A stretch of DNA of 64,000 nucleotides, from NCBI RefSeq assembly GCF_030818695.1, contig NZ_JAUTAR010000001.1, forward strand, positions 2,908,501 through 2,972,500, read 5' to 3'. The stretch comes from Chryseobacterium sp. SORGH_AS_0447 (GTDB taxonomy: Bacteria; Bacteroidota; Bacteroidia; Flavobacteriales; Weeksellaceae). Below, piece by piece: positions 23,336 through 30,656 of the stretch. How positions within the stretch are numbered: the stretch's first letter is position 1; the number at the start of each line of letters is the position of its first letter. A model generated the notes under the pieces. The model was not told the DNA's origin and searched no databases. It worked only from the letters and a program-made list of their open reading frames with translations. The position numbers and the translations under genes were made by a program.

Positions 23336-25654
23336 TTAAAATTTATAGGCAGCGGTGAATAAAAAGTTTCTCGGCGCTCCCGGAAACAGGCGCAGGTAAT
23401 TCTGCGCACCGATCCAGTAGGCCTTATTGGTTATGTTATTAATATTCAAAGCCAGTTGAAGTTTCGATTTAAAAAGGGAATAATACAATGCGGCATCCAG
23501 AGTAGCATACGCCGGAAGCTCAAAACTCCGGGTGAACCATGGGACTTTTGAGCTTTGGTACAGCATCCCCACCCCTATTCCGAAATCTTTCAGAAAGGAA
23601 ATCTTAGAAAAGTTGTAACGGCTCCAGAGGTTTACCGAATTTTTCGAGGTATTTTCTTTTCTCTGCCCGATCAGCGCAGGATCTGCATCATTTACGATTT
23701 TTGCATCGATGTAGCTGTATCCTCCGTAAATATGCCAGTTCGGCAGAAGATAGCCGGTAAATTCGGTTTCAAAGCCCCGGCTGCGGTCGGCTCCACGCTG
23801 TACCAGTTCGTCGGGTTCCGCGGGATTGTTGGCATTGATCAAAATATTCCTCTGATTGATTTCGTACACTGCCAGACTCAGGGAGAACTTTTTAAACAGT
23901 CGGCTTTTCATCCCGAACTCTTTCAGGTCTGAAGTTAAAGGCCTGAATCTCGCCGCAGAGACGGAGCCTGTAAAACTGGCTGTATTCGGCATCAGCGATA
24001 CGGTGTTGGATTGTGGCTGATAGCCTGTAAGATAGGTTCCGTATACATTGATGTCATCCGTGAGGCTGTAGGTAATCCCGATTCGGTACAGCATTCTGGA
24101 ATTATCGAATGATGTCCTGTTATCCTTTTTAAAGTTGGTGATATCGCGGAACCATTCCTGACGAAGTCCGGCCAGTACCTTAAACTTATTCCAGGTGGCA
24201 AGATGCTGGATATAGGCCGCATGGGTTGTCGTAAGTGCCGGTGGCAAAGGATTGATGACATTCAAAACATAAGGATAGTTTCCCTGATGGTTCTGCGCGC
24301 CCGGGCTGAGGTCAAAAGGGGAAACATTGGGCTTCGGCAGTACCATCCCCTGATATTCAATAGTTTGATAAAGGGAAGCTTTTGCAGGGTTGAAGGAAGC
24401 GGCAACCGTTCCGTCCTTCAGCAGAAATCCCCGGGCTGCATCCTGCCGGCCGCCATCGCGCTTTTCCCAGATCTGGCTGTCATAGCCGGCCAGGGTCTGA
24501 TGGAGAAGACTTCCGGTTTTATAGCTGAAATTAATATAAGCATTCACATTATCCACTTCCCACTTCTGCTTCCGCCGGACAAACTGCATCATGGCCAGAC
24601 TGGATACGGGATTGTTGTTGATGTCAGGAACAAAAGCATTGGTGGTGCGATGCTCCTCAAGGTTTTCCTGCCAGAACTGTTTCATATACGAAGCATTGAA
24701 ACTGATCTGCCTCGTAAAGTGATGGGCAAACGAACCCATGATGATGAGCTCCCTGGTCTTGAAGAAATCGTCCGTTGCTCCAAGATTGAGGCTCCTCGGC
24801 GTGCTGTTGAGGTCTGTTTTTCCGGCTACAGCTCCGAAAATCGGCTGTCCGCGGTCCAGGTTTCCGTGGAGGTCGCTGTAGATCAGTTCAACGTTTACGG
24901 AAGTTTTTTCATTGGGAATGAAAGTGAATGATGGGGAAACCAGGATGCCGTTGTTTTTCACATGGTCCCTGAAAGAACCTGCTTCCTGGTAAGCACCGTT
25001 GAAACGGTACAGCAAAGTTTTATTTTTGTTCAGCGGGCCGGTAAGATCGGCGGTCGCGCGGTAGGTACCAAAGCTTCCTGCGGAAAGCCTGATCTCGTGC
25101 CGGGGATTCGGCAGCGGCTTTTTCGTGACCATATTGATGGTTCCGCCGGGATCCACACTGGACATGGTGATGCTGGCAGGCCCTTTGAATACTTCCACCC
25201 GCTCGATATTCGAGGTCATTGGCTGAAGGAAATAGTTCTGCCGGGTCCGCATCCCGTTGATGATCTGCCCTTCTTCATTCTGGCTGATCCCCCGGATGTT
25301 GTACTGGTTATAATAGCTGGAAGGGGAAACCCCGCTTACATTTTTCATTACCTCTCCCAGCTGAAAGGCCTGCCGGTCGTTCATCAGTTCTTTGGTAACG
25401 GTATTAACCGTTAAAGGAATATCTCTGTTCTTCATGGCAATCTTGGTTGCCGCAAAAGAATAATCCGAGATGTAATCTTTGGCTTTCCGCCCCACGACCT
25501 CAACAGTCCGGATGGTTGCCGAAACCGAGTCGGAAGTTTTCTGCTGTGCACTAAGAAAGACGGATGAAAAACAGAAAACGGCCACAGAAAAACCTTTTTT
25601 CCTGGCTGGAATACCTGACCGGATTTTCCGGTCGTCATTCGTATTGATGTTCAT
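23336..25654 (-). CDS. TonB-dependent siderophore-type receptor
   Basis: A 772-residue outer-membrane receptor. The N-terminus is a signal peptide (KKGFSVAVFCFSSVFLSAQQ). A plug domain follows, with DIPLTVNTVTKELMNDRQAF, NIRGISQNEEGQIINGMRTR and GPASITMSSVDPGGTINMVT. The remainder is a 22-strand-type barrel ending with a terminal Phe (NFLFTAAYKF). The plug pattern is that of the FhuA/FoxA-like siderophore group. It is the first large gene of an operon with two DUF3526 permeases and an ABC ATPase, which is not the usual siderophore permease type. The ligand may therefore be a metal complex of another kind. Confidence 0.9.
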   Translation of the reverse strand: MNINTNDDRKIRSGIPARKKGFSVAVFCFSSVFLSAQQKTSDSVSATIRTVEVVGRKAKDYISDYSFAATKIAMKNRDIPLTVNTVTKELMNDRQAFQLGEVMKNVSGVSPSSYYNQYNIRGISQNEEGQIINGMRTRQNYFLQPMTSNIERVEVFKGPASITMSSVDPGGTINMVTKKPLPNPRHEIRLSAGSFGTYRATADLTGPLNKNKTLLYRFNGAYQEAGSFRDHVKNNGILVSPSFTFIPNEKTSVNVELIYSDLHGNLDRGQPIFGAVAGKTDLNSTPRSLNLGATDDFFKTRELIIMGSFAHHFTRQISFNASYMKQFWQENLEEHRTTNAFVPDINNNPVSSLAMMQFVRRKQKWEVDNVNAYINFSYKTGSLLHQTLAGYDSQIWEKRDGGRQDAARGFLLKDGTVAASFNPAKASLYQTIEYQGMVLPKPNVSPFDLSPGAQNHQGNYPYVLNVINPLPPALTTTHAAYIQHLATWNKFKVLAGLRQEWFRDITNFKKDNRTSFDNSRMLYRIGITYSLTDDINVYGTYLTGYQPQSNTVSLMPNTASFTGSVSAARFRPLTSDLKEFGMKSRLFKKFSLSLAVYEINQRNILINANNPAEPDELVQRGADRSRGFETEFTGYLLPNWHIYGGYSYIDAKIVNDADPALIGQRKENTSKNSVNLWSRYNFSKISFLKDFGIGVGMLYQSSKVPWFTRSFELPAYATLDAALYYSLFKSKLQLALNINNITNKAYWIGAQNYLRLFPGAPRNFLFTAAYKF

Positions 25655-25705
25655 TAAAAATTAGCATGATCCTGACGTTATTCCGCCAGATGTTATTGAA
25701 AGAAC

Positions 25706-25729
25706 TTCCCTATCGCTGATGATAGGGAA
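25706..25729. terminator. Hairpin between the small Cys/His gene and the receptor gene
   Basis: Perfect 9-bp stem TTCCCTATC/GATAGGGAA with a 6-base loop. On the minus strand it is followed by GTTCTTTC, only weakly T-rich. It may be a partial terminator or an RNA-stabilising hairpin between the two leftward genes. Confidence 0.45.
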
Positions 25730-25792
25730 ATCCGCAGATGTTGCCCTGCAGACCTGAAAATCTGCACTGTATCGCGGCGGATAATGAAAATA

Positions 25793-26143
25793 TTATACGG
25801 CCGGAGAAGAATACGGCGGCGCCCTGGAGCTGAAATAATCGAGGAGGCAATAATAGGCAATCGCCTTCGGATGCGGGATTTCACCGGAAACAGAGCGGCT
25901 GTCCGGCAGTTCCAGCGCAAAGAGATCAGGAAGCAGCACGTGGTGCATCTGCAGGTGAAGGGCACATTGGCATTCATCATCCTGTGAAACGGCAGGCCCT
26001 TTTTCGGTTTTGGAATGCTTTAGTTTTGCAGCAAAACTTTTGGCGTGCCCGGCATGATCAAAACACACCCTGATCCCGCTGACGTTGTAAACAAACACCA
26101 TCAGCAAAGAAAAAACAAAAAAAGTCTTTAGGATCTTCTGCAT
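25793..26143 (-). CDS. Small secreted Cys/His-containing protein upstream of TonB receptor
   Basis: A 116-residue protein from the ATG at 26143; the longer frame begins at TTG within the promoter box. The N-terminus is a signal peptide or single membrane span (KTFFVFSLLMVFVYNVSG). The mature part has scattered Cys and His: CFDHAGHAK, DDECQCALHLQMHH, and a C-terminal AYYCLLDYFSSRAPPYSSPA. This resembles the short DUF2946-like or metal-site proteins often found beside TonB receptors, but I cannot name the family. A metal-binding role in the periplasm is an inference from composition and neighbours. Confidence 0.65.
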   Translation of the reverse strand: MQKILKTFFVFSLLMVFVYNVSGIRVCFDHAGHAKSFAAKLKHSKTEKGPAVSQDDECQCALHLQMHHVLLPDLFALELPDSRSVSGEIPHPKAIAYYCLLDYFSSRAPPYSSPAV

Positions 26144-26153
26144 ATCGGAGGCA

Positions 26154-26161
26154 CAAAAATA
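26154..26161 (-). promoter_or_regulatory. -7 box for the metal-uptake-like cluster
   Basis: TATTTTTG on the minus strand, exact TAnnTTTG match, only 10 bases before the ATG at 26143. The transcript would have a very short leader. Confidence 0.5.
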
Positions 26162-26658
26162 CAATATAATTTTTTTTCGGAATGCTCCGGGCCCGATATA
26201 TTGACAAAATTTAACGTAACTTCCTCATCAAAAGGTGACTTTTTAAAATTAAATTTTGCGGACGTTCAAATTAAATGAATGTAAACCCGAAGCAGAAATC
26301 GGACTCACAGGCTGGAAGAGGAATACCGGAAGCTTGTCTTTGTCGGCATGACTTTTCAGGCTCACCATCAAACAAAATTGATTGTTATTATCTAAGAAGC
26401 AATCTGTTTAAAATCCTGACTTACCAATCCAATTCCAGTCTTTAATTTCCATAATCCACCGGAAATAAATTCAATACGGCCGAACCCGAAGGCAACCCAT
26501 CCGATATTCTCGGTTAACTTAAAGTACACAAACAGCCCTATCTGTCTGCTATTCTTTTATTTATAGCTATACAACAGGACGGGTTTCCGGAAAATATTTC
26601 CCGGAATTGTGTATTCCAATTGACAGAAATTGATTAATTTAGAAAACAACCAAATCTT
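26162..26658. other. Intergenic region before the GG-leader peptide genes
   Basis: About 500 bases without a convincing gene. Near its right end CAATTGACAGAAATTGATTA followed by ATTTAG resembles a promoter (TAATTTAG, one mismatch to TAnnTTTG) for the peptide genes at 26659. Nothing else stands out. Confidence 0.4.
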
Positions 26659-26808
26659 ATGTTTATGAAAAATTTAAAAAAAGTTAACAGACAAGCAATG
26701 AAGGCCATTACAGGCGGCATTAACTGTCCCGGCGGACAGCTGTGTTTAATCAACGGTAAATGGCAATGCAGACCTTACGATGGGTGTGGCGGTGGAAACC
26801 AGCCTTAA
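26659..26808 (+). CDS. GG-leader Cys-rich peptide 1 (bacteriocin-like)
   Basis: A 49-residue peptide, or 47 from the second Met at 26665. The leader MKNLKKVNRQAMKAITGG has the Lys-rich start and Gly-Gly end of double-glycine leaders cleaved by C39 peptidases. The predicted core of 29 residues starts INCPGG, contains four Cys and ends GCGGGNQP. Peptides with leaders like this are frequent in Chryseobacterium and are often called bacteriocin-like, but their products are uncharacterised. It is 29 bases before a second such gene. No C39 peptidase, transporter or modification enzyme is in the window. Confidence 0.75.
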   Translation: MFMKNLKKVNRQAMKAITGGINCPGGQLCLINGKWQCRPYDGCGGGNQP

Positions 26809-26837
26809 AATCTATATTTAATCCAAATTTCTTTACT

Positions 26838-26984
26838 ATGAAAAATTATAAAAAAATTTCAAGAAGCCAGCTGAAAGAAATCCATGGCGGAGCTTCAGGC
26901 TGTTCCGAGGCCTGCTGCCCTCCTCCAAACATCAAAAGATGCCCGTGGGTGATCTGTATTATCGCCTGTCCTGTGACAAGTTAA
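26838..26984 (+). CDS. GG-leader Cys-rich peptide 2 (bacteriocin-like)
   Basis: A 48-residue peptide. I choose the ATG at 26838; a longer frame upstream overlaps the first peptide gene and lacks leader features. The leader MKNYKKISRSQLKEIHGG parallels that of peptide 1. The predicted core of 30 residues starts ASGCSEACC, contains six Cys (one CC pair) and a hydrophobic VICIIACPV segment. Leader conservation with an unrelated core is typical of secreted peptide families. The gene is followed by a strong terminator, so the two peptides form one small operon. Confidence 0.78.
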   Translation: MKNYKKISRSQLKEIHGGASGCSEACCPPPNIKRCPWVICIIACPVTS

Positions 26985-27008
26985 CATTCAAAGTTATTAA
27001 GCAACTTA

Positions 27009-27046
27009 AAATCCTGTAGAAGTAGTATTCTGCAGGATTTTTATTT
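27009..27046 (+). terminator. Rho-independent terminator of the peptide operon
   Basis: 13-base arms AAATCCTGTAGAA/TTCTGCAGGATTT, one G-T pair, 6-base loop, followed by TTATTTT. Lies 24 bases after the second peptide gene. Confidence 0.8.
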
Positions 27047-27105
27047 TCATCCGAAGTGATGTAGATTCGAAGTGGGATTACCCTGAGGGATTCAGATATT
27101 TTCGC

Positions 27106-28788
27106 CTATTTACCAAAAAAATTCCTGAAAAAACCTCCTTTTTTATTGATATGGCTCCGCGCCTTATTCAGGTTGGTGCGGGTATGCGGTAAGTCATTCA
27201 GCTGTAACGACTGCTCCAAGTATTTTACGGCTTCATCGTAATTTCCAAGGTCAAGCTGCGCGCTGCCGATATGTTCATAGATTTCCGCTGTAATATCATC
27301 GGTGACGCCTCCCTGTCCGGGCATCACAGAGAGTGCCCAGGTTCCGTAATTCACGGTTTTTTCATTTTCCAGCAAATGGTAAGCCGTATGGACCGCCCAA
27401 TAAAAGCACCAGAAATCCCGGTTGCCGTAGTGCATGCTCTGCTCAAAGCTTTCGAGTGCGGCAGTGCTATTTTTAAGATGTACTTCCAGAATATATCCCT
27501 GGTTGTAAAAAGCCACCTGCACAGACCGATGCTTGTTCTGCTCAACTCCGAAATGAATTGCCTGATTATAGCAATCCAGGGCTTTTTGCCAGTTGCCTTC
27601 TTTCATGAACGCATCGGCCCTACTGATCATCAGGCTCGGGTTGTCCGGCATGCTTTCCAACAAATAATCCGCTTCCACAGCGTCATTGGTCGTATCCGTT
27701 TCCAGACCCAGCGCAACAGAAGCTTTTGCCTTAAAGATGAAAAAGTTAGTGACACAACGGGTAACGTCTTCATGTTGAAGGATCGTATCGGCAGGGTCTA
27801 TCTCATAATAATGTTTCAAGCCTTCATCTGCCCAGTACAAAGCCTCTTCATATCGCTTAAGATCCGAATAAGAAAAAGCAAGACAGTCGATCACGCTGAT
27901 TAAGGTGATGAAGTCCATTTGATGAGAATACTCTTCCAGAAGCACTTGCGCATCAGCAATGGCTTTTTCCGGCATTTGGGCGTGGGAATAGCTGTCCATT
28001 CGATTGAGCAGGATAAACATGAATCTGCTCTGCATTATTCCTTCGGTGGCTATGGCAATGGCGCCGCCATAATCTCCCCGGATCGACAATTCCCGGGCAA
28101 GATTGTTGCAGCACATGGCAAACGTATGCGGATCATGGTTTAGCTCATCTCCATTCCCTTCAATTGCATTTTTATATAATAGATAGGAACGTTCATATAG
28201 TTGTGTTTTCAGTTGGATTAGGTGCTGTTTTTCCATGTCCGCCATTTGCGGAAATTGATCTAAAATCCTGTTGATTTCCACACCTGCATTATAGGCTTCC
28301 ATTCCTGAATCCGTTTCTGTTGAAATTTTAAACTCCGAAAAGTCCTGATGATCCAGGTTTATGTGACGGATATTGAAAATACGGATCTGCAGTACCGGCG
28401 AATTACGTATTTGGTTACTGATCTCATAATACCCTAATGCGCCTTTCCAGTCATTCAGCCAGTAGAGTGCAGAGCCTGCATTCCGGTTGCAATGGTAATG
28501 TTTCGGATCAATCTCGGCACCGGCTATGCTCCAATCCAAGCATTTCGCCAGGGCATTCTCGCGGTTCGGTTCGAAAATTTCGTTATAATCAAGGGCAATT
28601 AATCCGAGTATGGCATAAAGATCCGGGTGTGGTGCTTCCTCATTAATGGCGGTGATTTGGCGGAACATCTTTTTCAGCTCGGTCCGGCTGTCCGGAAGCG
28701 CATATCCATACACCCAATTCTTTGCTGCTAAGGCATAATTGCCGGCGTTGAGTGCCTCCCATGCTTTCTGATGAAGAATCTCTTTCAT
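27106..28788 (-). CDS. TPR-repeat protein, cytoplasmic
   Basis: A 560-residue protein from the ATG at 28788 (MKEILHQKAWEALNAGNYAL); the longer frame begins with a hydrophobic stretch in non-coding-like DNA and is rejected. It contains several tetratricopeptide repeats, clearest at the start, in the middle (NPSLMISRADAFMKEGNWQK then ALDCYNQAIHFG) and at the end (IGSAQLDLGNYDEAVKYLEQ). There is no signal peptide or membrane span, so it is probably a cytoplasmic scaffold. No catalytic domain is visible. It appears to be monocistronic, and its role is unknown. Confidence 0.75.
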   Translation of the reverse strand: MKEILHQKAWEALNAGNYALAAKNWVYGYALPDSRTELKKMFRQITAINEEAPHPDLYAILGLIALDYNEIFEPNRENALAKCLDWSIAGAEIDPKHYHCNRNAGSALYWLNDWKGALGYYEISNQIRNSPVLQIRIFNIRHINLDHQDFSEFKISTETDSGMEAYNAGVEINRILDQFPQMADMEKQHLIQLKTQLYERSYLLYKNAIEGNGDELNHDPHTFAMCCNNLARELSIRGDYGGAIAIATEGIMQSRFMFILLNRMDSYSHAQMPEKAIADAQVLLEEYSHQMDFITLISVIDCLAFSYSDLKRYEEALYWADEGLKHYYEIDPADTILQHEDVTRCVTNFFIFKAKASVALGLETDTTNDAVEADYLLESMPDNPSLMISRADAFMKEGNWQKALDCYNQAIHFGVEQNKHRSVQVAFYNQGYILEVHLKNSTAALESFEQSMHYGNRDFWCFYWAVHTAYHLLENEKTVNYGTWALSVMPGQGGVTDDITAEIYEHIGSAQLDLGNYDEAVKYLEQSLQLNDLPHTRTNLNKARSHINKKGGFFRNFFGK

Positions 28789-29007
28789 AATGGTAATTTT
28801 TAAAATGATATATAGGAGAACAAGATAATCATGAAACCCAAAGACCATACAGAGCAACTGGTATTTTGCAGCTTCGTATTTTTAAATAGAAAATGTGACG
28901 GTCTTATCCGACAGTTCATTTTTTACTTTTACTTGCCGGATATTGCATTTTCAATCAATATTTGGGCATCCTTTAATTTTTAAATCTTATCAGCTTTTTC
29001 CTATTAA

Positions 29008-29508
29008 TTACTTATTTAAAAGCTCGTACAGCCTATGCAAAATTTCTTTTTCGTAATCAATCTGTTTTGCCGACTTTTCCGAACCATCTGTAAAATCTTC
29101 GCTGATCCGGTAACTCTTAATGAGATGGTTCTTCTTCGCACCGACTGAATAATGCCAGTAACGGTTGGTACTGCTTATAAAAATCACTACCTCATCAAAA
29201 GACATCAGTCTTTTAGCCGGGAACAAAGGCATTATCCGATAAAGTTCTCTTGATTCCCGGTTAAATACATAACGGATTTTCGACCGTATCAGGATGTCAT
29301 ACAAGCTGTGAACAATGAGATACGGGACAAAAACAAAAAACAACACACGCCATCCCTGGTTTACCTGAGCAAAAAATATAATAAATAAAACCGCTAAGAT
29401 CAGAATGACAATAAATACTGCAACCGACAGCCCTACACTGTATTGATTGGGCTGAAAGCTGAAAGCTTTTCCGTTATCGGTAATATTATACCTGCCTGTT
29501 TGTTGCAT
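29008..29508 (-). CDS. Membrane protein of unknown function
   Basis: A 166-residue protein from the ATG at 29508; a start 9 codons earlier (29535) is also possible. Two hydrophobic segments, about residues 24-47 and 56-72, are followed by a soluble C-terminal domain with FDEVVIFISSTNRYWHYSVG. The layout is like the neighbouring 157-residue protein and recalls small bacterial PH-domain membrane proteins. It overlaps the upstream gene, so the two are translationally coupled. I assign no function. Confidence 0.6.
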   Translation of the reverse strand: MQQTGRYNITDNGKAFSFQPNQYSVGLSVAVFIVILILAVLFIIFFAQVNQGWRVLFFVFVPYLIVHSLYDILIRSKIRYVFNRESRELYRIMPLFPAKRLMSFDEVVIFISSTNRYWHYSVGAKKNHLIKSYRISEDFTDGSEKSAKQIDYEKEILHRLYELLNK

Positions 29509-29959
29509 AAGGCGATGTGATTTCCTCAAGATCATTAAGAATACGCTGCATGGCAGATTTAGAAAATCCCTGAGCTATAATCGCAAATTTTTCCTTTCCC
29601 GAAGAATAGTACCGAACGTTCAGTGATGTATTTACCGGAACAAAGATATAGATCAGCCTGCTCATCTGATAATCGGTAATTTCTGAAAACGGGATGCGGC
29701 TTTCAGGTCTTAGCCCTCTTTTGATCAGCAATACCTCTGCATCGAGGTCTACCACCATTCTTTCGGTAAAGACAGACAGCAGGCAGAGTGCGGCAAGGAT
29801 TCCAAAGATCCACATCATGGCTTTGTTGTCGGAATTATAGCCTATCCAGGCCATGACGGCCAGACCGATAACAATTACCATGGTAAATCCATACTGCCTC
29901 TTCAGTATATAACGGTTTCCTTCTCTTCTGAAATTTTCAGTTCCTTTTTCCATTTTCAT
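29486..29959 (-). CDS. Membrane protein with PH-like soluble domain
   Basis: A 157-residue protein with two membrane helices (about 25-40 and 48-62) and a soluble C-terminal domain with ERMVVDLDAEVLLIKRGL and RIPFSEITDYQMSRLI. That pattern of strands after paired helices resembles the bacterial PH (YdbS/YdbT-like) fold, without certainty. It lies 2 bases after the secreted protein upstream and overlaps the membrane protein downstream. The three genes form one small operon, probably envelope-related. Confidence 0.6.
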   Translation of the reverse strand: MKMEKGTENFRREGNRYILKRQYGFTMVIVIGLAVMAWIGYNSDNKAMMWIFGILAALCLLSVFTERMVVDLDAEVLLIKRGLRPESRIPFSEITDYQMSRLIYIFVPVNTSLNVRYYSSGKEKFAIIAQGFSKSAMQRILNDLEEITSPYATNRQV

Positions 29960-29961
29960 TT

Positions 29962-30447
29962 TTATTTAAGTTGTACTTCATTTACTGTAATTTCCTTGCA
30001 CCAGAAATAGATAAATACATGGGCCTCTTCGGCAGAACTTTGAGAAGAGAAATTGTCGAGGGAGGCTCCTGAAAATATAATCTTCTGAATAATGCGGTTA
30101 TCTTTTCCCGTAACTTTCAGTTCGCCGGAAATCTCGTTGGCGTAATTGGTAATCAGCTGTAAAAGAGCCGTATCCATGGTATCAAAATCGATGGCTATGA
30201 AATATTTTTTGGCTGCGGAAGGATCATCCGAAGGCGGAAAACCTGCCGACATCCCTTTTGACGGATTACTGAATGCCAATGAAACAGAACGTGGCTGATA
30301 ACGGGAAATTCCTTTCGTGGTTTTTACAGACAATTCAATTTTATTCTCCGGTTTCGTTTCGGTCTGTGCATAGCAGCATACAGAAAACAGTAAGAATGAA
30401 AAGAATACAATCTGGCGAATGCTTTTGATAGATCCGTGAAAACTCAT
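29962..30447 (-). CDS. Secreted protein of unknown function
   Basis: A 161-residue protein from the ATG at 30447, chosen because it places the signal peptide (IRQIVFFSFLLFSVCCYAQ) close to the N-terminus. An ATG at 30477 would add 10 residues. The mature part is soluble, with KNKIELSVKTTKG-like strands near the start and YFWCKEITVNEVQ near the end. It is first in an operon with two membrane proteins. I do not recognise the family. Confidence 0.55.
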   Translation of the reverse strand: MSFHGSIKSIRQIVFFSFLLFSVCCYAQTETKPENKIELSVKTTKGISRYQPRSVSLAFSNPSKGMSAGFPPSDDPSAAKKYFIAIDFDTMDTALLQLITNYANEISGELKVTGKDNRIIQKIIFSGASLDNFSSQSSAEEAHVFIYFWCKEITVNEVQLK

Positions 30448-30635
30448 AATAGGTAATTTGGTAGAAACTTTTGACATCAATATTAGTACTATAATTTATT
30501 TTGACGTGGTCATAATTGGTATTCTGCAAAAAATGCTTTTTATTGAGTTGCTATTATTTTGAATATGGTATGATTGCTTATTTGGAATGCTATTAATTAA
30601 GAAAAACAAAATATGCGAAAGATACCTCATTTTAC

Positions 30636-30643
30636 TACATTTG
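30636..30643 (+). promoter_or_regulatory. -7 box for the TPR-kinase gene
   Basis: TACATTTG, an exact TAnnTTTG match, 13 bases before the ATG at 30657; a short leader is predicted. Confidence 0.5.
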
Positions 30644-30656
30644 CATCTATACCCGG

